Assembly (NCBI GenBank): GCA_016932415.1
Contig: JAFGCX010000009.1
Coordinates: forward strand, 56,219 to 120,218
Direction of reading: 5' to 3'
Length of the DNA stretch: 64,000 nucleotides
Source of the DNA: Candidatus Krumholzibacteriota bacterium
GTDB lineage: Bacteria; Krumholzibacteriota; Krumholzibacteriia; Krumholzibacteriales; Krumholzibacteriaceae
The notes below the pieces were generated by a model. That model did no database searches, was not told the origin of the DNA, and was given only the letters and a program-made list of their open reading frames with translations. The translations under genes were made by a program, and so were the position numbers. This document shows, piece after piece, positions 1 through 8,056 of the stretch. Position 1 is the first letter of the stretch; each line of letters opens with the position of its first letter.

Positions 1-1301
1 TCCCGGTTTTTGTAGTATTCCTTCATCACATTCGGCCCCTTGACGAGTATTTCTCCGACTCCGTCACTGTCGGGAGAATCTATCACCACATCGATTCCGG
101 GAAGGGGAGGTCCAACTGTCCCATTTTTCGGGCTGTCAGGAATGTTCATCGCGATCACCGGCGATGTCTCGGTCATTCCATATCCCTGGATCAGCGGTAT
201 TCCCGCTTTGATAAAGGCTTCTTCGACATCAGGACGCAGTGCAGCCGCGCCTGTCACGCACAGCCTGATATTTTCCATCCCGGCGGTGACTATCTTTTTC
301 GTCATTGTTCCCGATGGTTTCTTTCGGCCGAAAAGCCTCCCCAGTCCGATCACCGCCCGGAGGAAAAATCGCCTGACTTTACCGCTCGCGCCTTTTTTAT
401 CCTTTTCCACCGGAACAAGAAGGGGGGCGAGATGCTCGTAGAAAAGAGGCACGGCGACAAGGACGGTGATCTGTTCCCTGATTATATCTTCAAGGATGAT
501 CTTTGGTTTGATCGATCTGGCGAAGACGATCGTAGAGCCGTTATAGACAGGAGTAAGAAAAACGCTCATGACAGGAAATGTATGGTAAAGTGGCAACAGG
601 CAGAGAAAAGCGTCATCTGAAGTAAAACGGATGATACATGAAAGCGATTCAATATTGGCGACGAGATTGCTGTGGAGAAGGACCGCGCCCTTCGGTTGTC
701 CAGTGGTACCTGAAGTGTAGCAGATCGCCGCCGTATCTTCCGGCCTGACCTCCGTCCTGCGCCGAAAGAATGAGGTGTCGCCGTTGTTTACCTTTTCCTT
801 TCCCCTGGCCATCAACTCGCCGAGCGATAGAGCGTCTATTCCTGTCTCCTGCTCTCCAATGACTATAACGTCTATATCGCGCAGGTTCATTCCTTCTACC
901 AGGTCATTGTATATTCCTGGAGAGACGACGATCGATCCCGCTTCAGAATGAAGGAGAAGATGCCTCAGTTCATTTTCCTGGAGATTGGTGTCGAGTGGTA
1001 CGATCACACCCCCGCAGGAAGTCACTCCGGCGTAGACAAGCAGCCACTCGGGGCTGTTTTCAGCCATCAATGCTACGCGGTCACCATTGCTGAGGCCGCG
1101 TTCAATCAATCCGGATCCGAGAAAAGAGATCAGTCTGCCGAATTCCTGGTATGATATCGACTGGTGTCCCCATGAATGTCTTTTCTTGATAGCAACAGTG
1201 CCAGGGTAATTGTCAATGGCATGCTGGAAAATATCGGGAAGAGTCTTCAGGCCGATCTCTTTAAATCCGCCTGGAATATTGAGTTTAGGGTGCCCCTGCA
1301 T
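1..1301 (-). CDS. Acyl-CoA/acyl-ACP synthetase (AMP-forming), C-terminus cut by window edge
   Basis: The first 433 codons of an ANL-superfamily adenylating enzyme, probably a long-chain fatty acid:CoA ligase that activates acids as acyl-AMP. The reverse strand reads the A3 phosphate loop YTSGTTGQPKG near residue 195 and the A5 motif GYGMTETSP near residue 378. The A8-A10 motifs and catalytic lysine lie outside the window. The ATG at 1301 follows a strong AGGAGGA ribosome site. It is the last gene visible in the minus-strand operon descending from 7746, separated from the small gene before it by 128 bp. Substrate chain length cannot be told from this part. Confidence 0.9.
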   Translation of the reverse strand, partial: MQGHPKLNIPGGFKEIGLKTLPDIFQHAIDNYPGTVAIKKRHSWGHQSISYQEFGRLISFLGSGLIERGLSNGDRVALMAENSPEWLLVYAGVTSCGGVIVPLDTNLQENELRHLLLHSEAGSIVVSPGIYNDLVEGMNLRDIDVIVIGEQETGIDALSLGELMARGKEKVNNGDTSFFRRRTEVRPEDTAAICYTSGTTGQPKGAVLLHSNLVANIESLSCIIRFTSDDAFLCLLPLYHTFPVMSVFLTPVYNGSTIVFARSIKPKIILEDIIREQITVLVAVPLFYEHLAPLLVPVEKDKKGASGKVRRFFLRAVIGLGRLFGRKKPSGTMTKKIVTAGMENIRLCVTGAAALRPDVEEAFIKAGIPLIQGYGMTETSPVIAMNIPDSPKNGTVGPPLPGIDVVIDSPDSDGVGEILVKGPNVMKEYYKNR

Positions 1302-1429
1302 ATTACGGTCCTCCTGATATTACCATTTTAATACCTTAAAACCATGTCCTTGTACGAATCTATCAGGATAAAACAGCGCGGGCAATTCTTTTTTGATCAC
1401 CTGACAGAGGTGGTTACCGCCGGTGTGGA

Positions 1430-1720
1430 TCAGACTCGTTTATTTTTTTCCCAGTACTGGTTTCTTGACGGCAGGCCTCTTGTGTTTCTTGACGCTTTTC
1501 GGGAAGATTTTTCGATCCTGTCGCTGAAATCAAGAAGTTTTCTGCCGATCCTGGAATGAAGCGTCCGGATAGGATCTTTTGCTTTTCTGCACTGATACAG
1601 AGCGATGGTGTATTCCCTGGGAAAAGCGCGCATCATCTCGAAGATAAAATCGTGTGAATCGAACCGGTCCTCCATTTTTTCAAGGATAGATTCAAAGACG
1701 GTGTCGACGAACAGCTCCAT
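1430..1720 (-). CDS. Small conserved-looking protein of unknown function (96 aa)
   Basis: I do not recognise a named family. The protein is acidic and helical at the N-terminus (MELFVDTVFESILEKMEDRF) and strongly basic at the C-terminus (SSRKASRNTRGLPSRNQYWE), with no signal peptide or membrane segment. The ATG at 1720 lies 18 bp after the nitroreductase stop and has a GAAAGG ribosome site, so it is probably co-translated in the operon. The basic tail could bind nucleic acid, but that is only a composition argument. Confidence 0.6.
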   Translation of the reverse strand: MELFVDTVFESILEKMEDRFDSHDFIFEMMRAFPREYTIALYQCRKAKDPIRTLHSRIGRKLLDFSDRIEKSSRKASRNTRGLPSRNQYWEKNKRV

Positions 1721-1738
1721 CTCGTACCTTTCCGTTTC

Positions 1739-2239
1739 TTACCATTTTCCCCTGTGTACTCTTTCTTCGTCGTATTGGGTCCTCGGTTGTTTTTCCTCCG
1801 CCGGGTGGCCGATCGCTATAAGGCTCAGTATTCCCGTTCCATCAGGGATATCAAGGACCTTTTTTATCGCCGATACGCGTTCTTCTCTGGGATGGCATCC
1901 AAGCCAGACTGATCCCAGCCCCAGTCCGGTCGCCGCGACGAGGATGTTTTCCGTCGCGGCTGCGCAATCCTGGACCCAGTAATCGGGGGAGATGGCTGTC
2001 TCGGCGCAGACAGCGATTGCCGCGGTGGCTTCGAAAAGCATCTTGCCATGTGGATGGGCTTCGGCCAGGCTGTCGAGGACCTCTCGATCGGTAACTGTAA
2101 TAAAATGCCATGGTTTAAGGTTTCTTCCCGAAGGCGCGGCCATGCCCGCTTCAAGAAGAGCCGTGATATCTTCCCGCCCGACAGGAAGGTTTGAATACTT
2201 TCTTATACTTCTTCGGGCGAATATATTTTCATTCGACAT
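1739..2239 (-). CDS. Nitroreductase-family flavoprotein
   Basis: An FMN-dependent nitroreductase-like oxidoreductase of about 166 aa, near the short end of the family. It starts with the typical ARRSIRKY phosphate/FMN-binding segment, has the AAPSGRNLKPWHFITV block near residue 35, and a C-terminal LGLGSVWLGCHP block. An in-frame ATG at 2251 exists, but the ATG at 2239 has the better ribosome site (GGAG, 7 bases upstream), so I prefer it. Cytoplasmic. The physiological substrate is unknown. It sits between the RNA methylase and the 96-aa protein in the same operon. Confidence 0.88.
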   Translation of the reverse strand: MSNENIFARRSIRKYSNLPVGREDITALLEAGMAAPSGRNLKPWHFITVTDREVLDSLAEAHPHGKMLFEATAAIAVCAETAISPDYWVQDCAAATENILVAATGLGLGSVWLGCHPREERVSAIKKVLDIPDGTGILSLIAIGHPAEEKQPRTQYDEERVHRGKW

Positions 2240-2300
2240 CGCAAACTCCATTCTGCTCGATCCTGCCGGGGATCACCGGTTCATCCATCCGATCTCCCCG

Positions 2301-3116
2301 CTATTTTGACGTAACCTGTTTTCTCTGCCTCAAAGCCTCATAAAGGACTATCGCCGCTGCCACCGAGACATTAAGGGAATCGGCATTTCCATGCATAGGA
2401 AGCTTGATCCCATCGTCGCACGCGTCCATCCATTTACCGCTGATACCGCTGTCCTCACTGCCGACGGCTATCGCGACAGGTCCGGTAAGGTCCATTTCCG
2501 AATATAATTTTTCCGCCCGGGGAGTTGTCGCCATTATCCTTATATTATGTTTCTTGAGCCATTTGATGATCTCTTCCGCCTGGGAGATCGCCGAGGGAAT
2601 GGAAAAGACAGTCCCGAGACTTGCCCTGATGAGGTTCGGATTGCTCAGGTCAGTGACCGGATCGCTTATCAGGACTCCGCTGGCGCCAGCACCATCGGCG
2701 GACCTGAAAATTGCGCCAATATTCCCCGGTTTCTCGACTGAATCGACGACAAGATAAAGGGGGCTGGCGCCAGGCCTGAGATCATCAAGGGTATTTTTCA
2801 TTTTTTTAGCGAGCGCTGCCAGAAAACTCGAACTGCCCCTGTACGTTATTTTTTCCAGAACCTGAGGAGTGACTTCAGTCTGTTTGATATTCATCGGGCC
2901 AAGCACTGTCAGAAGGTTTTCCTTCTCCTCATCAGTGGCAAGAGTGGGACAGATGAATATTTCGGTGACCTCGATACCGTTTTTCAGAGCTGAATGGAGT
3001 TCCCTTACTCCCTCAATAAGCATCAGGCCCGAAAGGTCTCTTTCTTTCTTTTTTCCGAGTCTGATCAGCGATTTGACGACCGGGTTGTGCAGACTCGAAA
3101 TCTTTTGAGGACTCAT
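2301..3116 (-). CDS. TrmH/SpoU-family RNA 2'-O-methyltransferase
   Basis: A SPOUT-fold RNA ribose methyltransferase of 271 aa. The N-terminal substrate-binding domain opens with ISSLHNPVVKSLIRL. The trefoil-knot catalytic domain shows motif 1 (PGNIGAIFRSADGAG, near residue 130), motif 2 (AIAVGSEDSGIS, near 216) and motif 3 (LPMHGNADSLNVSVAAAI, near 238), which together bind SAM. The likely target is 23S rRNA, as for RlmB/TsnR relatives, but specificity is not readable here. It begins 9 bp after the methyltransferase gene stops, so this housekeeping enzyme is embedded in a glycan operon. Confidence 0.93.
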   Translation of the reverse strand: MSPQKISSLHNPVVKSLIRLGKKKERDLSGLMLIEGVRELHSALKNGIEVTEIFICPTLATDEEKENLLTVLGPMNIKQTEVTPQVLEKITYRGSSSFLAALAKKMKNTLDDLRPGASPLYLVVDSVEKPGNIGAIFRSADGAGASGVLISDPVTDLSNPNLIRASLGTVFSIPSAISQAEEIIKWLKKHNIRIMATTPRAEKLYSEMDLTGPVAIAVGSEDSGISGKWMDACDDGIKLPMHGNADSLNVSVAAAIVLYEALRQRKQVTSK

Positions 3117-3125
3117 TTTTGCAGG

Positions 3126-3944
3126 TCACTTTTCTCTTTTGCGGTATCTCGCGACCCTGTCTCCGGCAAGCAGCGCCTGGAATATCCTGCTTCGTCTACG
3201 CTCCAGAGACCGGGCCAGCGAGAGGCTGAACTTTTTAGCCAGAATATTTATAACAGGAAGATTGTAATCGAAATGGGCTCCCTTTTCCATTAAAAGGCCG
3301 GATTCCCTGCATAACCTGTCAAAGACGGCTGTGCGGTATCTTGTCAGAATGACCCCCGTGTCATCCGATCGGCTACCTGGTCTGATAACACCCTTGATCT
3401 TCTGGATAGAGGGATATACAAGCTGTTCATCGAATGATTTAGGGGAGTATTTTTTTGATATCTGTATCACGGCGTATCCGCCGGGTCTTGTCAGAGAATA
3501 TATCTTGTCAAGAAACTCCCTGATCTTCGGTATGTAAGAAACGACTCCGATACAGAGGACAGCGTCAAAATACCCTTCCATATCGTTAAGATCATATATT
3601 TCGCCAGTAGTAAAAGTGACTCTCTTTTCACCGATCTCGTCGGAGAATTTTTTGCTCGCCTTTTCAATCATGCCGGGCGCGATATCAATACTCGTGATAT
3701 TGTACCCCCTGTCAAGAAGCTGACGGGTATAGATCCCGGGGCCGCACCCTATATCGAGAATTTTTTTTCCATCATCTTCCAGGAGCTCAAGGACATGGGC
3801 CATTCTGGCAAGATACGAGTATTGATGACAGTTTGAGTAATCTTCGGTGTATCTCACCTCTTCGTAGCGGCGGGAATCCTCATCGAAATACTCTTTGACC
3901 TTTGATTTCTGATATTCAGAGTCCATTGTCATCTTCTTTACCAC
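3126..3944 (-). CDS. Class I SAM-dependent methyltransferase
   Basis: A soluble class I methyltransferase of up to 272 aa. Motif I is ILDIGCGPGIYTRQLLDRG near residue 63, followed by an acidic SAM-ribose contact (SIDIAP) and DAVLCIGVVSYIP as motif IV. The first codon of the long frame is GTG at 3944; ATGs at 3932 and 3926 are alternatives. It overlaps the upstream acyltransferase by up to 29 bp. In this operon it may methylate a sugar or glycan intermediate, but the substrate is not identifiable. The C-terminus is rich in Arg (SLERRRSRIFQALLAGDRVA). Confidence 0.85.
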   Translation of the reverse strand: MVKKMTMDSEYQKSKVKEYFDEDSRRYEEVRYTEDYSNCHQYSYLARMAHVLELLEDDGKKILDIGCGPGIYTRQLLDRGYNITSIDIAPGMIEKASKKFSDEIGEKRVTFTTGEIYDLNDMEGYFDAVLCIGVVSYIPKIREFLDKIYSLTRPGGYAVIQISKKYSPKSFDEQLVYPSIQKIKGVIRPGSRSDDTGVILTRYRTAVFDRLCRESGLLMEKGAHFDYNLPVINILAKKFSLSLARSLERRRSRIFQALLAGDRVARYRKREK

Positions 3945-4515
3945 GTTTCCTGATCACTTTCGCCGGTGAACCGGCTGCCACGGAGAAAGATTCGATCGGC
4001 TTTACGACGACGCTCCCCGCGCCTATTATCGATCCCTCACCGATATTGTTCATTATCACCGAATTAGCTCCTATCCAGGAACTCTTTCCTATCGATATGA
4101 AAGGATCTTTTTTTTCGCTTTCAACCAGGATCCCTTCTTCATTGTACATATGCTGGTATTTACCGCTCAATATCGAAACATGATCGGAGATCATAACGTT
4201 GGAATCAATCGAAACAGATCCGATTATCGAGTACTGGCCGATATATATTCTGTCTCCAACCGAGGCATCCCTGTGGGTAAAGAGCGATCCGAAGCTGACC
4301 AGCAGGTCTTTTCCAGAATATCGAAGAGTGTAATTATAATAAGCCCGTCTGGCAAATTCTCCATGTTTACCACTGATCCGGCTGAGCATCTGCGCGAAGG
4401 CGCTGAAGGTGTTCTCCGTTCCCGAGATCCTGTGGTTGAAACAGACAAGAAGATACAGAGGAAAGACGACAATCTTGTATATCGAGTTCAATATATGTTT
4501 CATAAGATTATTCAT
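3916..4515 (-). CDS. Hexapeptide-repeat (LbH) acyltransferase
   Basis: A 199-aa left-handed beta-helix transferase of the type that O-acetylates sugars or capsule intermediates. Hexapeptide turns start near residue 88 (GDRIYIGQYSIIGSVSIDSN) and continue through WIGANSVIMNNIGEGSIIGAGSVVVKPI. The catalytic-type histidine is probably in MISDHVSIL. A hydrophobic N-terminal stretch (YKIVVFPLYLLVCF) suggests membrane association. It lies between a GT4 gene and the methyltransferase in the operon and overlaps the latter. Confidence 0.87.
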   Translation of the reverse strand: MNNLMKHILNSIYKIVVFPLYLLVCFNHRISGTENTFSAFAQMLSRISGKHGEFARRAYYNYTLRYSGKDLLVSFGSLFTHRDASVGDRIYIGQYSIIGSVSIDSNVMISDHVSILSGKYQHMYNEEGILVESEKKDPFISIGKSSWIGANSVIMNNIGEGSIIGAGSVVVKPIESFSVAAGSPAKVIRKRGKEDDNGL

Positions 4516-4567
4516 CGCTACAGCCCGGAAACAGGTCCAGCATCAGATCGCCTCAGTCAACGCATTT

Positions 4568-5662
4568 TCAAAGTACCAGCTTATCATATACGCTACAATA
4601 TTTTTCAACCATGGTATCGGTTGAAAAAAGACTCTCCACTCTTTTTCTTGATTCGATCCCCATCTCTTTCCTCAGAGCTTTGTCTTTTACCAGTCTCAGT
4701 ATCGCAGAGGCGAGAGCGCCCGAATCGCGGGGAGGAACAAGTATCCCTGTTATGCCGTCGATCACTAGCTCAGGTATGCCACCCACTTGTGTAGAGACTA
4801 CCGGTATGCCCGCGGCCATAGATTCAAGGACGACCATCGGCAATCCTTCAGAGTCGGAGGAGAGAGCCGATATATCGACTCCTTTCAGGACTTCGTCCAT
4901 ATCCTTTCGATAACCGGCAAAATCAGTTCGAGACGCGACGCCCACTTCAGCTGCGTATCTTTCAAGCTCTGACTGAAGAGGTCCGTCTCCGACTATCAGG
5001 AATCTCACGATATCGGTCTCCCTGATTATCGCGGCGGCGGCGTCGAGAAAATTGAAATGGTTCTTTACTTCAGAGAGCCTGCCGATTATGGCGACAGTGA
5101 TCAAGTCGTCTTTTACATGCAATTGGATATCGTCCACGGTCTGTGAGGAAAGGTCGGGAAGAAGGGGCGTGCCGTTATAGATAAGGAGATCGCATTTGTA
5201 GAGTGACATCAGCTCTTCCGACACCGCTATTTTGTGGTTATTCTTGAAAAGACCGCAGTATTTTATCAGCGCTTTCTGTTTCAAACTGTAATGGAATATC
5301 CCGTGAAGGGTCGTTATTACCGATGCCCTTGTCCTGACAGCCGCGGCGTGGCCGTAGAGTTCTCCTCCGACATGGCAATGGACTATATCTATCGATTCAT
5401 TTCTGATTATATCGCGGATCTTTCCGACCAGTGAGGGATCGAAACCCTCTTTTCTTCCCGGAAAATGCAATCTGATCCTTTCTTCGTCCAGTTTTCCGGC
5501 CAGGAAGGTGTCCCTCTCGTCTTCCATGCTGCAGACGGAGACTTCGTATTTCTCCCCGTCGAGGTGGGTGGCGAGATCATACACTATCTTTTCCGCGCCA
5601 CCGGTCCGGAGAGAATCTATGACCTGTAAAATCCTTATACGTTTTTTCACTCGAATCTCCAT
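4568..5662 (-). CDS. GT4-family glycosyltransferase
   Basis: A GT-B retaining glycosyltransferase of 360-364 aa. The N-terminal domain has the acceptor-side glycine loop SLRTGGAEKIVYDL. The C-terminal donor domain has the EX7E motif (SEGLPMVVLESMAAGIPVV, near residue 275) and the VVSTQVGGIPELV block. ATG at 5662 is possible, but a GTG at 5650 with GGAG six bases upstream is a strong alternative start. It adds a sugar from an NDP-sugar to a glycan or lipid carrier on the cytoplasmic side. Operon spacing is 22 bp from the preceding gene. Confidence 0.92.
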   Translation of the reverse strand: MEIRVKKRIRILQVIDSLRTGGAEKIVYDLATHLDGEKYEVSVCSMEDERDTFLAGKLDEERIRLHFPGRKEGFDPSLVGKIRDIIRNESIDIVHCHVGGELYGHAAAVRTRASVITTLHGIFHYSLKQKALIKYCGLFKNNHKIAVSEELMSLYKCDLLIYNGTPLLPDLSSQTVDDIQLHVKDDLITVAIIGRLSEVKNHFNFLDAAAAIIRETDIVRFLIVGDGPLQSELERYAAEVGVASRTDFAGYRKDMDEVLKGVDISALSSDSEGLPMVVLESMAAGIPVVSTQVGGIPELVIDGITGILVPPRDSGALASAILRLVKDKALRKEMGIESRKRVESLFSTDTMVEKYCSVYDKLVL

Positions 5663-5684
5663 AGGCCATCCAGGACAGTCAGAA

Positions 5685-6701
5685 TCAGAGCCCAGCCTCC
5701 TGTTTCAAGTCCTCGATCCGAAAGGTGATCATATTGAAATCCTTAAGCCATTCTTTCCTGAGAGACTCTTTCAGGCTTTCCAGTTCCTTTTTGAGACTCT
5801 CCCTGTCGCCGGCAGCTTTTATAATAGCGTCAGCGATCGAGCGTTCATCATGTCTCGTGTAGACGGCGCCGCTGGAAAAATATCCTTTCAGAGTGTCGGT
5901 GTCGGAAAGGATCAATGGTTTAGAAAGAGAGACACCTTCATACCCGCCACAGACTATGCATCCTTCCTGTTCGGTCAGGACCATGACGATATCGACGCGG
6001 CTCAGCAGGGCGAGATATTCCCTGTCGGGAAGGTATCCCGTCAGATCGATCCTGCCTGAAAGAGCATCCCGGTCTATTCCGGCTTTTCTGAAGTTTCCCG
6101 TCACGAATATCCTGAAACCGTCGGGAAGAAGTTCCGCCGCCCTGAAAACAGACCCGTACGGTTCATCCTCGGCGAAAGTACAGACATAAAGGATGTTGAT
6201 ACCTTCAAGTCGATTGTCATCACCCTCGATATCGAACGAAGGAACCGTGTCGGGAAGGATCATTACTCCATCGACGTGAAGCCGCTGCCTGAAATTGTCG
6301 TTCGTCACGATAGTGAGATCGGAGTGTCTTATGCAGAACCTCTGGAGAGCCCAGAACAACTTCGCGAGAACCGGAGGAAGATCGATATAGGGAGTATGCA
6401 GGTCATTGATAAGGATGTACCTGAAAAACTGTTTCAACATTACGGCAAGCAGGACAAGGATTATCGACGGATTCTGAACGAACAGTATTCCGGGGCGATC
6501 ATGCCGGATCGTGGTTATTGTCCTGCCGATACTTTCACGGTAGCGCGAAAGCCTGCTTTTGGCCGACGTACCGAAGTGGTAATAATCAGATCCGAATTCA
6601 CGGGCGAGAAAGTCGCTTCTTCTGTGATAATGCCAGCTGATCCAGATCTTTTCTTTTTTCATCCTCTTTTTATCAGAGGAGCGATGAGTATAACTTTTCA
6701 T
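5685..6701 (-). CDS. Glycosyltransferase, GT-B fold
   Basis: A 338-aa GT4/GT1-like protein, more divergent than its neighbours. The donor domain carries the acidic pair in EQEGCIVCGGYEGVSLSKPL near residue 255, followed by ILSDTDTLKGYF, and the N-terminal half contains an ILINDLHTPYIDLPP segment. It overlaps the upstream glycosyltransferase by 29 bp, so it is translationally coupled; an ATG at 6662 is an alternative start. Probable role: sugar transfer during surface-glycan assembly. Donor and acceptor unknown. Confidence 0.8.
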   Translation of the reverse strand: MKSYTHRSSDKKRMKKEKIWISWHYHRRSDFLAREFGSDYYHFGTSAKSRLSRYRESIGRTITTIRHDRPGILFVQNPSIILVLLAVMLKQFFRYILINDLHTPYIDLPPVLAKLFWALQRFCIRHSDLTIVTNDNFRQRLHVDGVMILPDTVPSFDIEGDDNRLEGINILYVCTFAEDEPYGSVFRAAELLPDGFRIFVTGNFRKAGIDRDALSGRIDLTGYLPDREYLALLSRVDIVMVLTEQEGCIVCGGYEGVSLSKPLILSDTDTLKGYFSSGAVYTRHDERSIADAIIKAAGDRESLKKELESLKESLRKEWLKDFNMITFRIEDLKQEAGL

Positions 6702-7746
6702 AATCCCTGACTACCCTTGCCGCCGAGAAATCATTTTCAATGACTGTTCTCGCGTTTGCCGACACGGAGACCGCCTTTGCCATATTGCCGAAGATACGGT
6801 CGATGACATCTGCTATGGCTTTCGGATCCCGAGTTTCGACCAGGTATCCGTTTCTACCATCCGTTATCAATTCCGTGATCCCCGGGATCCTTGTGCTGAT
6901 GACTATTTTTCCCATGGCCATCGCTTCCATGATTGACCTGGAAATACCCTCAGTCAGCGAAGGCAGGACCATGATCCGGGACCTGTTGAGAAGGTCGAGA
7001 CTGTCGTTCCTGTGTCCAAGGAAATCTATACGGTCCGAAATGGATAACCTTTCCGCTAAAGATTCAAGTTCGCCACGCATCGGTCCATCACCGATGATCT
7101 GCAGTCTTGTCTCCTTATCTTTAACCATCGCAAGAGCATTGATCAGATCATCGACTCTCTTGAGACTGACCAGCCTGCCCATATAGGCGATCAACCGCGG
7201 GTCCCCTTCTTCAGGAACCGGTATAGTGTCGAGATCGACAAAATTGTTTATCACAATCAATTTTTTCTTTTTTATTCTTTTAAGTGTCGAGGCCATTTTC
7301 TCAGACAAAGGAGCAACCGAGTCGAAATGGCGAAGAAAAATCCTGTCGATTTTTTCATATAACCCCAGCTTCCGGTCTCCCGTGGCGCACCATCCATGAG
7401 GAGTGCTTATTTTTTTTGCTGAAAGACCTCGCGCGGCGAAAAGGGCATAGACATCCGATTTGTAATCGTGAGAATGGACAATATCCGATTCAGCGGCAAT
7501 GATCTCTTCGCGGATAATCTTGATATCATCAGAGCTGAATTTCGACGAACTTTCCAGGACCATATACTCGATACCGATCTGCTTGATGTGGCTGGCGATC
7601 TCAGGGTCCCCACCGGGAGCAAGAAGAATGACCCGGGGTTCGACGATCGACCTGTCGATCTTCCGCAGAAAAGCGAGCAGCCATCTTTCCTTTCCGTAAT
7701 TTCCCAGCGGTGAGAGGATGTGCAGGACTTTTATTTTTTTCAACAT
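6673..7746 (-). CDS. GT4-family glycosyltransferase, first gene of minus-strand operon
   Basis: A GT-B glycosyltransferase of 357 aa. It begins KKIKVLHILSPLGNYGKERW, has an IAYMGRLVSLKRVDDLINA linker to the donor domain, and the EX7E motif TEGISRSIMEAMAMGKIVI near residue 265. The ATG at 7746 follows GGATAGAG. It heads the minus-strand operon that runs without a gap over 130 bp to the window's left edge, facing away from the Wzy-like gene at 8057. Confidence 0.92.
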   Translation of the reverse strand: MLKKIKVLHILSPLGNYGKERWLLAFLRKIDRSIVEPRVILLAPGGDPEIASHIKQIGIEYMVLESSSKFSSDDIKIIREEIIAAESDIVHSHDYKSDVYALFAARGLSAKKISTPHGWCATGDRKLGLYEKIDRIFLRHFDSVAPLSEKMASTLKRIKKKKLIVINNFVDLDTIPVPEEGDPRLIAYMGRLVSLKRVDDLINALAMVKDKETRLQIIGDGPMRGELESLAERLSISDRIDFLGHRNDSLDLLNRSRIMVLPSLTEGISRSIMEAMAMGKIVISTRIPGITELITDGRNGYLVETRDPKAIADVIDRIFGNMAKAVSVSANARTVIENDFSAARVVRDYEKLYSSLL

Positions 7747-7976
7747 CTCTATCCAGTGTCCCCCGATAAAGCAAAGTGAAGTTTAATCGCAGGTTGCCAA
7801 TTTCAGTAGCATATATTGTGCAAGAATCATGATCTTTCAGGTCTATTGTATAATATTACGATAGACTTTTCTCCATATTTATTTAAGATAGAGACTGCTT
7901 CGCGTAATGGATAGATGAATAAGGGCGAGGATAAAGGTAACGGGGAATTTTCAGGTCATATTCGGTTCAACTTACA

Positions 7977-7992
7977 GGGAATGGAAATTGCT
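7977..7992 (+). promoter_or_regulatory. Candidate sigma-54 promoter upstream of Wzy-like gene
   Basis: GGGAATGGAAATTGCT matches the -24/-12 consensus TGGCACGNNNNTTGCW at GG, A, G and the whole TTGCT element, with exact GG-N10-GC spacing (GG 7978-7979, GC 7990-7991). It would start transcription near 8003, about 54 bp before the start codon at 8057. The -24 element is imperfect (AAT instead of CAC). Confidence 0.45.
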
Positions 7993-7999
7993 TGATGAC

Positions 8000-8015
8000 A
8001 GGACAATCGGTTGCT
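8000..8015 (+). promoter_or_regulatory. Second sigma-54-like site upstream of Wzy-like gene
   Basis: AGGACAATCGGTTGCT has GG at 8001-8002 and GC at 8013-8014 with N10 between and a perfect -12 TTGCT; the -24 half is weak beyond GG. It lies 23 bp after the first site, so the two could be alternatives or one may be chance. Confidence 0.3.
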
Positions 8016-8056
8016 TCCGGACCTGATAAGGCAAAAAATAAGAAAATCTCAATAAT

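Larger units (their letters stand above)
7747..8056. other. Divergent intergenic region of the glycan locus
   Basis: About 310 bp between the minus-strand glycosyltransferase operon and the plus-strand Wzy-like gene. It is AT-rich in its left half, where a TATAAT hexamer at 7849-7854 lacks a good -35 partner. The right half holds two sigma-54-like matches, described separately. No credible gene is seen; the reverse reading frame crossing its right end is a shadow. Confidence 0.6.
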
